A DNA stretch of 64,000 bases from Saccharina japonica (lineage: Eukaryota; Sar; Phaeophyceae; Laminariales; Laminariaceae). Below are positions 1 through 12,300 of this stretch, piece by piece (position 1 is the first letter of the stretch; every line of letters begins with the position of its first letter). The DNA lies in NCBI GenBank assembly GCA_008828725.1, contig MEHQ01002765.1, positions 62,001 to 126,000 of the forward strand. The letters run 5' to 3'. The notes under the pieces were generated by a model. That model was not told the DNA's origin. It worked only from the letters and a program-made list of their open reading frames with translations, and ran no database searches. Both the position numbers and the translations under genes were made by a program.

Positions 1-30
1 ACCAACACCAGCAACTCCAGGCTCGTCTTC

Positions 31-333
31 ATGGCGATCATGCTATTCACGATCCTCCTGGGCCACCAGGCGCAAGCGGTTACCTACAAGGTCCACTCAG
101 ACAGAGGTTCTAGCTCCGAGTCCGGGTCGTACGATCTGGGCGAGGCCATGGCGCTGGCCAGGCCCGGTGACACCGTTAGCCTTGCCGACGGCAGATACGA
201 CCGCGCGCTGGTCACCAAGGCCGACGGGGAGGAGGGAAATCCGATCACCATCGAGGGCGGAGAGGATGCTGTGATCAACGGAGACTTCAGCAGCCGCTCG
301 GTTTTGGTCCAGCACTCGCACATCACACTCAAG
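31..333 (+). CDS. Beta-helix gene, exon 1 (signal peptide and N-terminal cap)
   Basis: Codes for residues 1-101 and ends ITLK before a GTGGGG donor at 334. The start used is the first ATG, just before a short hydrophobic stretch (IMLFTILLG). Bases 1-30 are in frame and open, so an upstream start is possible. Phase 0 at the 3' end. Confidence 0.8.
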
Positions 334-3300
334 GTGGGGAGATCGATATATACAGCAGTACATGACACCAAAATAAGAAACAGTCTGATAAAGAAAGCCA
401 CGGGCTAAAATTTAAACTAAAAATTGCAATTCGAGAGTCGTTCTTATGTTGAAATTTGTGTGGAAGGCAATCTCTCTGGAATAAGAAATCCAGCCTGGGT
501 CACAGCGTTCCTGTTTCCTTTGAGGTGTCCTGTAATACTGTTCTCTACCCGGCAGGGTGTACTGTTTTGACTACATGCAGCTGTACGTAGAGAGGCATTG
601 TTATACGACTGAGTAGATGTACGTGTGTACTGCCGTATTCAGCGGAGCTGTTGCAAGTAAAATCTCGTTTCTATTTTTTGGCGGCGTTCGTCTAAGTCTA
701 AAAGAGTAGGGGGATAAAAATAAGCAGGTGAATGTTGTACGTGTACATACCAGGCATGTGCGTTAGACGTTACGATCAGCCTGAGTACATGAGGACGAGT
801 AGAATTCAAGGTTATTGGTATTATTATTAATAGAGCACATACTGTAGTACCAGGTACCTAATAAGAAGCGGGGTGATAATATGGTCAGGCTGATATTTAG
901 GGGGGGCAAAACATGAAATAACATATTATTAATATCACGAGTAGTAGTGTCAATATCTTGAAACTATTAACGGTGCATAGAGCACCCTCTCTCAAAAGAT
1001 AAATCCGGCCGGGGCCAGCTTTCCAGTTTCTTGACCCCTTGAGAACTGGTCCCGCGAATTTGGCGACAAACTACTTGGAATTAGTGTGGGATTTTTTTTC
1101 AGTTCTGAATGGGTTAATAGTAAGTGTCTTGTACTGCAGGATTGCAAACGAACAACAAAATGTTTACTCGAACCATACTAGTTCAAGACGTTGAGCAAAC
1201 AAACATACAACATGTTTACTTGATCCATATACTATCAATAGTTCAAGACAGTATGATATGTAATGCCTCGAATTAGTATGGATCAAGTAAACAATTTATA
1301 TGTATGTTTGTTTCCATGTTTTCACCTTCGAGGCACACACGATATATACGACAACATACTTCACTCGCCGTGTGAAGATATATCTCTGTGCACTCGGGGA
1401 AGCCGCTCACAGCAAACGTTCCGTGCCGCGCCTGTGCCCTCTCATGAGCGAGACTGATGTACGTATATACGTACGTAGCATAGAAACATTATGAATCGGT
1501 CCAGGGTATAATACGCTCATCAATTGTATGTTATCCTGTATTTGTCTTATTAATAGTTGATTACGTAGTAACCTAACAGATTCCCCCTTCCGTCTTTCCC
1601 CGGAACTATCGGGCTGACATTATTGTGCGACACTTTCCCTTGAAAGGGCCGGGGCAGGTGGTAGTACTCTAGGTAATTTATACGCCTCTCGATGCATATG
1701 TAGCATACATACGTCGTAGCGGTTCTGGAATACTCTGTTTTGTATACCAGGTATATTATACCTGGTATAGGGTTAGGGTTAGGTATATTATACCTGGTAC
1801 GTCGTTTATAGAAATGAGATATCCAGTAGATCTCGAGCAGATCTCGAGCCCCTTCCCCATGTTTTTCATTATATATTTACGTACTTACGGACGGTCGGGT
1901 ATATACCACCCATCACGTAATAATGCCCAATAAAACTTGTCATTGTTGCGGCGGCATCATCAAGCGGCGCGGTCCAATCGTTTTCTTTGAAAACTAGCGT
2001 TCAACATTGCCCCAATCCAACAGGATGTTTTTACCTGTACACGAACTACAGTACCGGCCGACGCATGCTACGATAGAGGTGCGCCATGTTTTTGCCTTCT
2101 AAGGGCGGTTACTTAAAGAGCTCTACACCTCGCCCCAAACTGAGCATTAAGGGAGGAAAGTAAAAGGGACATCCGATTGAAAATATCATGGCCGAAGCAA
2201 ACAAGGAACAATGTTGCAACGAAATACTGATCAAAGTCTGAACATTTTGGGTTAAGGAGCTCGATCATTCAGAAATAAATTCAGCCAAAAATTGATATCT
2301 CTACCGTAGCACGCGTCGGCCCTCTTACAATAAACCTGAAATCGGACTCAGTCTGACTTTCTTATTCTGGGCGCGCGCGAAAGCGCACTTTCGTATGCTG
2401 CGCTATCTTATCGTGGTCCCCGACATACTGTACAATAAACGATGGCTCGGGCCCAGGCCGGCCACAGGAAGGGGTCACTTTCCTTATAAAAGCTTAATAT
2501 GCACTGACTAGGCTGAGGGCTTTCTTAAAAATAAATATCAGGCTGACTTTCTTGTGAGTTCCTTTCTTATAAGCGTGCCGGTACAGTATGTTAACAGGTA
2601 TACTCGTATATCTTTGTGCTCTGTTAAATTTATCAAATAAATCATGACAGTAGAGCGCCTCCTCCGTACCTGAACGATCTGAAATTTCCTAAAAAACAGA
2701 AAATACTAGGGGTAAAAACGATCCTATAAGAACGGCCCTGATATTTCGATGGCAACGACAGGTAGGTACAGCAGTATACTGTATATAACTGGTGGTGAAC
2801 CGCGTACACGCCTGTGCGGTAATTAATTGGGGCTACCCAGCAGAACAGTACTGCTAGTCTGTTTCCTGGGGGGTGTTTGTCTTGTACTGGTCGCCGAGCG
2901 AATGACAACATGTATGCATGTATACACTACCGGCCCACTCATAAGAAAGTGCCCCAGAAGAAACTCAGCCTAAACATTACGGGGGTACGTGTTTCGTTCG
3001 CGAAATATATTTACTTAAGTACTGTAATGACAATCAAAATGAACAAAACCTAAACAAAACAAATGTTACACAAATACATGGTTGGCCCAAGACACTCCAC
3101 CATGTTTATAATTCCGAATTACTTTTAGTACAGCACATACGTACATATGTATCATATGTGAATAAATTGTATATTTAATGATTATGATTATGATGTATAA
3201 CAAAAAGCCAGCATGATATACAATATGCCCTCGGTGATGGTGGTGGCGGTGGCAGTGGCGGTAGAAGTAACGATGACGCGATGGAGTTGGCGTTTATATT

Positions 3301-6300
3301 GGTGGTGGTGGTTGTGTTAGTTGATGTGGTGCGTGTTGTTGTGGTACGCGCTGTAGTGGTACGTGTTGTAGTGGGGCTGTGTGTTGTCGTTGATGACGCA
3401 GAGTCCCGGCGCGCAAGCCCGTAACCCCAACCCAACGCATATATATATATTATATAATATGTTATATTTCCCCTGACCAATATATCATACATACACGAGG
3501 AAGGCGGCCACTCCGTCCACCATTATTGCTTATGCTCTCACAACATGTCAACAGCAAAAGGCCCTCAAGTTTTTCGACCGTGTTTTCCCCTACGATACGT
3601 ACGACATTGTATTAAGTATAAGAGTTACATACACAGTAGTAGATGGAACCACAACGCCAAAATCATGTATGTGTCTGTCATGTCAAGTACCCGGTTCCGA
3701 ACCAAACTCGCGCATCTATGTGTCTGTAACGGTACCGAAATGGTGAGTTTGAGAATATAATAGGCAAATACCCCGACAAACTAACAGAGTTCCTATTTTT
3801 CGGACCGTTTTTGGATTTACAGATTGTAAAAAAAGGATTCGTATAACTCGTCCTACCACACGTTTCATGCATCATGTATGTGTTTCGTTCGATAAAATAA
3901 ACTGCTCGTATACATTTACTAGTCAGGGTGGTTTTTGTGTGTCGTGTTGATCATCATCAGTATTATTATACTAGTAGTGTTGCGGGGGACAATTCGACGA
4001 GTTGGTCAGCTTTTTGTTTCTGAATGAGTAATGCCCTGCACATTGTCGGAAGGCAAGTAATATAAAAATGTTTTTTTCACCGGCAAGAGAGAGTGTGGAA
4101 ATAAACTTCATAAATTCGTGTGGTGTATTGTTTCGTCAGTGCCTAGTACTTTTTTCTACGATTTTACTCAAGGTGGCTTGTATCCGGCCGTCGTACTGCT
4201 ATTATTATAATAGCACACATTGTCGTTAAAACGGCGCATTTTATATGGGCGTTAACACCATATCAGCAGATGATAGTACCGTTGTTCCGTTGACTCTGGT
4301 AGTAGAGTCCAGGTTGGAGCCGTGGGCCATATTACGTTACTCGCTATCAAATAAGGAGGGGGGGGGGTGGTTATAAGTATGAATAGTATATTCAGTGGCC
4401 AATCTAGACACGTTACTTTGTGGGCCAGTGGGTAGACTAGTGCTAAAGACCCAACAACGTTCAATATAGGTGAGATTGGCGAAACACGGAACGGGGAGTA
4501 AGTACATAGGCAGCTGTTTTTACTTGACATGAGAAAAATCGGCGGAGGGGGTGGTTATAAGTATGAATAGTATATTCAGTGGCCAATCTAGACACGTTAC
4601 TTTGTGGGCCAGTGGGTAGACTAGTGCTAAAGACCCAACAACGTTCAATATAGGTGAGATTGGCGAAACACGGAACGGGGAGTAAGTATATAGGCAGCTG
4701 TTTTTACTTGACATGAGAAAAATCGGCGGAGGGGGTGGTTATAAGTATGAATAGTATATTCAGTGGCCAATCTAGACACGTTACTTTGTGGGCCAGTGGG
4801 TAGACTAGTGCTAAAGACCCAACAACGTTCAATATAGGTGAGATTGGCGAAACACGGAACGGGGAGTAAGTATATAGGCAGCTGTTTTTACTTGACATGA
4901 GAAAAATCGGCGGAGGGGGTGGTTATAAGTATGAATAGTATATTCAGTGGCCAATCTAGACACGTTACTTTGTGGGCCAGTGGGTAGACTAGTGCTAAAG
5001 ACCCAACAACGTTCAATATAGGTGAGATTGGCGAAACACGGAACGGGGAGTAAGTACATAGGCAGCTGTTTTTACTTGACATGAGAAAAATCGGCCAATA
5101 AAGAAAAATAATTATGTCGAAATATGAAGTATCTGCCGTTGGTCCGGAGTACTATTATTCTACTGCTGTGTGTCTGTGTATATGTATACAGCTACGTAGC
5201 ATCAGCGCCTTACGCAACAGACTTCGAAGAGTTGGTGTAACAGTGAAGTAGCATCCGATCGCGATTCCGAAAAAAAAAAAAAAACATTCGTTGATCCTTT
5301 CCTTTGTTCGCTGCGTAGTGTTTCACAGTACGACGTACATACGTAGCTGAAAATATTTAGACAGACCTCAGGGGTAATCTCTCGTCCGTAGATACTCTCG
5401 CCCAGTGACCAACCACGACCGTCTTGTCTTTGGCATGACTAGACCAGTCAGTTGCTCCCACGCTTCATGTAAGGGCTAGAGGGCCCATTTTACAGTAGTT
5501 GAAGGGCCGGGGGTCATGGGTTTAGGGCCGGCGCATGTGTTACAATCGCGTCTCGGTCGTCGAGTTTTAAAGTCAATCAAGTTTGCCCACGAAAAAAACG
5601 CTGCTGCGACATTGCGACGTATACTGGTGTACATTCTGTGGTGTTTATCCACAAATTCACAAGTAGTAAACGTGCAGCGGCAGCACTGTTCGTTGCAGCT
5701 CGGAAAGAGCCGAGGGACGTTGGACGTGTTTCCATCCGATATTCGGAAAACCGCGGTTGACCGCGATCCCCCGCCAGTCGTGTCACCCCTGGCACTAAAG
5801 AACAGTACACAGCAGTACACATCACACAGTAAAATTAAACACAGAGGGGAGTCATCTTCCCTTATTTATGGATTTCCAGGTATGCGTTTGAGATATTTTT
5901 TACGGTGTAGTCCTGGCTGCTCGGTGGTGCTACTTGTGTACCTGGTATGCTTCACAATCGAGCCAGATTGATTTAAGACTAAGTGCGCCACCAGTGCTTT
6001 GGATCTGACGTACCGCTCTTGGGTGAAAAACGCATCAAGGTTGTCGTTTTTTTCCCTTATCCCGTGTAGCAGGTGTCCTTCATGTTTGAATCCTATTTGT
6101 GTGCGCAAGCTGATTCGGTATACTTACCACCGCAACCACATATCAGCGGCAGCATCAACAGCAGCAGCACCAGAAAAAAACCCCAGGCGTGTTTACGGGG
6201 ACATGCCTACATTGTTAAAAATGGCAGGCTGAGGGTTTGCAGAAACCCAAGGAAAAAGGCGGGAGTCCTTTACGAAGAACTTTGTGTACCGGACGCACCC

Positions 6301-9300
6301 ATTATTGACAATAGATCAATCCACACTTCAACGACAGGTGTCTTGCCTCCCTCATACCATATCACTGTCTGTAGGTGTCCGGTACTATAAACATGTTGGC
6401 ACCTGTTTGCTTTGTGGGCGCACGTACTCTATCGCACCCCCTACTCGATTATTGTTTAATGCCCCAACACTATTCACTCGTTGTATCGTCTTTAAGTGTG
6501 CACACAGATATACAAAAAGCCTTGTCTACCACAACACACCGAGATTACAGCAGCAGGGCCAGCCGCAGCAGCAGCAGCAGCAACAGCGGCAACAGCAGCA
6601 GCAGCAGAAAACATACGTACCACAGGCATATTGAAACGTTGTATTATTTCCTAGTTGGTTGTGTTTAAACCCTACCTTACCTTGCCGTACCCAACATTCA
6701 TGTCGTGATGTATTGTTGCAGGGCTTCACCGTTGACGGAAAAGTGGGTTCCGCGGACAAGTCGGAGTCGTTCGTGTACAAGTGCATCTACGTGCAGGCCA
6801 TGAAGAAGAACGCCGATGACCCGTTAGTGGGCTTCGTCATGGAGGGCCTCACCATAAAGAATTGCGGGTGAGGGTTTTCGTATATAGGCAGCACGGCGGT
6901 ATTTGTGGGGGGTGCGGGATGGCTTTTTCTGACTGCTATTCTGGTGCATAGCAGCGTACGGGGAGGGCTTAATCATTGAGAACTGCGGACGAGCGGCGTC
7001 AATATAGTCAGCACAGCGGTATTCGTTGGGGGTGCAGGTTGGCGTCTTAGCTACGTTTGTTGTTTTGCCCTTCCTTCCCCCTGTTCCTTTGTAGTCGCGT
7101 CTCAGAGATCCGAAGTCACTTATAGCAATGCCGTCTTGCCCCGTCCCCGCTACTGCGGCAAGAGTCTTGAATTGTGGTATCCCGAAGCGGGTTAAGCCTC
7201 CCATCATACATCGTCGACTCGCGTCCAATTATTTGCTCTCTCCGGCCGTCTATCATGCACCCTAACGTGCAACACTCCTCAGGGAACCTCTCCTTTCATG
7301 CATGGATTACTGAAACATCACACCCCAAAAACAAAACACACTACTATTTGCGATTGGAAAACTGTTTTCGTGCAGGGGGGAGTGCGTGCGGCTGAAGGAT
7401 TACGTCAACGGTGCTCAGATCACGGGCAACACCATCAAGGACTGCGGGATCCAGGACTACCGGTTCAACTGGGGTTCCAAAAACGGGGAAGGGATCTACA
7501 TCGGCACCTCTAGCAGACAGGTAAGAAGCAGAAATTGAACCACCCAACATCACGATCACCATCCAGCAGAAAATAATAGCTGTGTAGTTACTGTAGTTCA
7601 ACCAACACGCGCGACCGCTACCAATGTAGCCTTACCAGGTGCCAGCCAAAGATGAACCCCCTCTCCCTGTGACTGCAAGGTACTACGTAAGATCTAACGT
7701 GTGGTTATCGCCCGAATGTCGGAGGTTTCTCTTTCGGGAGTAGAACATGGTTCTTCGTCTCGAAAGCGATGCGCGGTCAACTGTCAAATAAATGCCTGAG
7801 GCGGGCAACGAAAGGGTACTCCTCCTCCATATTGTCACTGGGTGTGGTTTAGTTTTCGTTGGTGATCTTCATCGGAAACTATGAAGGCACGTGCCGGGGG
7901 GACAAGAGAGCGAAACCTGTGGCGACCGTGTCCTTTCTACTGGGTCTCTAAGGGCATACACCCTACTACGATCTGCGTTGGATTGGTGATTGGTGATAAA
8001 AAATGCCAACATTTATCATCGATCCGTCCGAATGACAAATAGCTGCCCTGTTCCACCGTTTCCTTTTTGTGTAAACACGAGCACGACACGCACACAAACA
8101 AACCAGTAAAACAGACACATCGCCTTACCACGAGTGTTCGGTCATGTAGTTAAACTGTCCCTCACGTGTGTGTGTATATTTACAACGACCACAATGACAG
8201 TCAGCCAGGCTGTTAACCGAAACTTACAAAAAAATATATATATACAGTATATGTACACTTAAGTATATAGCAACCAAAGCGAACACATCCCCCCTTTCCC
8301 ACGTGAAGTCATACATTTTGTTAAATCGCCCCCTCGAGCTGTGTGTACGTTCGTTTCTTTTTTGTTTCACAACAACCACACGCCCACAACGACGACCGAC
8401 ACAGACCAAACCCAAACAATTAACGACCACCAACACAACGACCAGCACAAACCAAACACGAACAAACAGTAACCACCACCAACACAACGACCAACACAAA
8501 CCAAACCCGAACAAACAACGACCCCAAACAAACGCAGTGGAAAAACGGGAAGACCGGGTGCCATGGCAACGTTGTCAGAGGGAACAAGATTCAGACCAAC
8601 GCCAACGAATGCGTGGACATCAAGGAGGGGTCGACCGGCAACATCGTGGATTCCAACATCTGTACGGCGCAGCTCGACGCCAACTCGGGGTGCTACAACT
8701 CCAGGGGGGATGACAACACCTTCTGGTGCGTACTCCACGTAAAAAACGCATACTTCGAAGTAACTATATATGGAGGTTTCGGTTTTTGCAAAAGGGTATT
8801 CATTGTCGTTCGGATATTGTTTGGGTTTAAGTTTTTGGTGTTTGCTGTTTGGGCTTAGATTTTGGAATGTGCTTTTGTATTTGTATTTTGGCTTCGCTTT
8901 TGCTTTGGATTTTGACTGTTTTTGGTTCAGGGTGTGGGTTTGGTATTGAGTGTGAATGCCGTCTTGGTTTTGGCTTAGGGCTTGATTTCCGTTTTGAGTT
9001 TTGGGTTTTATGGTTTTGGTTCCGGGCGTGATTTGGATTTGGTATTTGGTAAATAATGTGATGCTACGTACTGTACAGTAGACATGTTCTGGGGCACCCC
9101 TATCCCAGCATGCGCGGAGAAGCCCCGAATATATTTGCTGATGCACCCCTACCGTAGCCTGAGGCATTTGCCGACACTTCCTGCTGACGACACCCCCCCT
9201 CCCCCCTTTTTCCGCCTGCTGTTGGTTGCCACACGCTTGGTTTGGGCAGTTACAACATCGGCGAGAACTGCCTCGGCGCCGGCGTGCGGCTGGGGGGCGC

Positions 9301-12300
9301 AGATGTGGACGGCTTTCAGTACGGCCTGGGTAACAATGTGAGGCCCTCGCCAAGTTGGTGGCTTGTTTTTCTATTGTGTGCACAAGCCGTTGTGGCAAAG
9401 AAGCACACGTTGGTGTGAACCGTCATCGTAATGACTGTGACAACAATCTAAACCACAAAAACAACAACACCGACAATCAAAGGTACTGCATAGAAGACCG
9501 GTAGGCTTGGGGCCCGGCAGAGCGAATTTTAGTATCATCGTGTAGAGGTCTCGTGTGGGGAGCGTTCTGTCGCGGGGTCCACCCGCGATCCCCCCAAGTA
9601 CATTTTTCGAAACACGTCGACCCCGAAACCAGCCTCCTAAACAGTACAAACTTAATCAATCAACCAAAAAAACACACACACAAACAAACAACAACCACCG
9701 CTGTACTCTTTTAACTCCAACAACCCGCCAACAGCACCCATGCCAACTCCAAAACCAACATCAACACCAACACCACCAAGCTCACAACTCCAACCACACC
9801 TTCAAACTAAACCAACTCAACCAGCTAAACCAACTAAACCAACCAAACCAACCAAACCAACTAAACCTACTGAAACTGTACTGAAACAGGTGTACGGCAA
9901 CGACTTCAACAACGTGGGCTTCGGCGCAATTAAAGTGAACGCGATTGGCCAGGGAGACGTCTGCGGCAACACCTGCGAGGACGGCGATTGCGGGATTTAC
10001 GGGTAAGACGGCAAATCGCCAACCCCCCATCCCCTAAGCCACCCACCCCCAGACAAAACGAACACAGTGTGCTGCGTCCCGGCAATGCAAGGATACGAGG
10101 GTCTATCGTGATACGACTACGGCCATGCACGACATGAGTACACCCCCCCCTCCCCTTTCCGCAGGTTGTGGCTAAAAACGTGTCTGACCGACGGGTTTTT
10201 TAAACTAGGAACTACTCAACCTCATCGGAATACCATTTATTTTATTTTTTGCCATTTAACCCCGTTTGGTACGGCAAGGAAACTCCCAAAGACAACGACA
10301 ACTTCAGTGATATATATATATATACCGTCTACGAGCGCGGGAGGGCTCCAGACGTACAGGCAGGGATCACGTCGCGCCCGTTCCGTACGCCCGGGTCCTT
10401 GCATTGTAACTCGGGTACCGAATTGTATAATCTCCCAAAACCGCGCCGTGATCGTCGCTATACACCGTCACGTTTCATCGTCAATTTATACGCCTCTGAA
10501 GCCCGAACAGAGTTAACATGGCTTTGGAGCTACTGCAGTACTACGGACTCCATTACTGGTTAGACGAACGAGGGGACAGGACGGCCTCCCGTTCCGCACA
10601 TTGTCGAAAGCCTACGACACAATGCTCTTTTTTTTGTTAATTTTAATTATAGTAGCTTCCACCTACAAAAGACACGATATATACCTCGTGCTGAATCGCG
10701 GCGCTCCGGAGACGGAAACCTTAGTAGGGTGCGCCCCCTATCGTACGTTGAATCAAAATGTTTACGCAGTGCTCCTTTGACTCAGAAGAACATAGGTTGT
10801 ACCCCCTGCCATACTAGCCTGAGCGTTTCCCCCCCGCCCACACCCAATGCGGTGCGGAAAGTATCCCTCAGAGAGTTCCAACCAACCGCAATACATGACG
10901 CATGCTACGGTAAGGTTGCATATACTGTGTTGTTGGCCGTGGGTCCCCTACTCCCTTCAGGAGCTTCGTACGTGGCTCAACGAAAAATGGATTTGAAGGT
11001 TAAAATGAAACCTGAAGCCGGCGAGCAACCCCGTGTGGTCGGCTCGTAGGTATCTCACGAATATCATTGCAAAGTATGAATTTGTGTTCTACAACCACGT
11101 TTTGTGGCCAAGGAGCCCCGTTAATCAGATAAGTGTTGGCCTAAATGTGCTACTCGTACCTCTATCGCACCGTGCCTTATAAATGAATTTGTATATATTT
11201 AAGCGTATATATATGTTTAAATATATAGATATAGATACATATATAGATATATATATGTCGCATTCAAAGGTTTCACTGTCTGCACCCCTTTTCCTCTGCC
11301 GCCTTCCAAACTCTGGATTTCGTTTTATCTCCCAACGCTGTGGCCAAGGAACCCCGTTGGTCAGAAATGAATAACCCTATCGCACCACGCCGTGTATATA
11401 TATAAGTATATATATATATATATATATATGTCACACTCAAAAGTTTCACTTTCTGTACCCCTTTTCCTGTGACGCGTTCCGATCTCTGGGTTTCCTTTTC
11501 TCTCCCAACGGTGCACAGTGAGCTCGGGTCAGGCACCATCAGCGAGACGTGGAACCAGGCCTGCAACAACCTCCACGACAGCGGGAGCTCCACGACCAGC
11601 GTCTCGGCAATCTTGACTCGGAACGTCAGCACCATATTCTCCCCCTATTCGTCTTCCTCCTCCTCCTCCTCCTCCTCCTCTTCCTCATCTTCCTCCTCCT
11701 CTTCCTCCGTTTTCACCACCTCCTCCTCCTCCTCGTCCAACTCTACCGCCAATTCGAACTCTACATCTACCTCGTCTGGAGCATCTTTCTCTGAGACTAG
11801 CTCGTCGTATTCCATGGCGAACGCATCCGCTTTGTCCTACGGCTCGTCGGTTTCGGCACCTTCTTCGTCGGTAGTAGACGATGAGGGCTCATCTCTGTCG
11901 CTACCGACGGCGAACGCCACTACCGACAGCAGCGGTGACGGTAGTGGTAGTAGGAGCGGGGAGGAAGAGGAGGGGGGCACTGGTGGAGACAGTGACAGCA
12001 GCGACAACGGCAGTGGCACGACGACGTCTTCAGCGGAACGTTCATCCACCGGCCAACAGCCTCAAGGCTCTTCTTCCGACTCCTCTACATCGTCTACTGC
12101 TCCGTCTACGTCTACTATTGTTGCTACCGCTGACGCTTCTGGTAGCTCCACCACTAGCATCGACCAATCTGAAGGGTCTGCCTCGTCCTCCTCCGCCGAC
12201 TCCTCTAACCCTTCTTCTGCGTCTACCTACACCACTACCACCACCACCACCGAGAGCGGCCAGGACAGCGACGACTACGGGAACGACTATGGAGACGACT

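Larger units (their letters stand above)
334..6721 (+). other. Intron 1 of beta-helix gene (6.4 kb)
   Basis: No conserved coding segment was seen, and exons 1 and 2 join as one continuous beta-helix segment (ITLK-GFTVDGK). The intron carries a TTAA-type hairpin relic (about 1035-1130), a telomere-like motif inside a palindrome (about 1747-1800), a foldback element (2059-2318), a GTT/GGT-rich stretch (about 3230-3400), a 184-bp tandem array (4362-5095) and CAG repeats near 6550-6606. Other ORFs here have no recognisable similarity. Confidence 0.75.

Noticed and set aside
8367-9398. 343-codon minus-strand ORF
   Set aside because: It is antisense to beta-helix exons 4 and 5 and to the G/T-biased intron between them. 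Its Lys/Gln/Thr-rich sequence follows from the strand skew.
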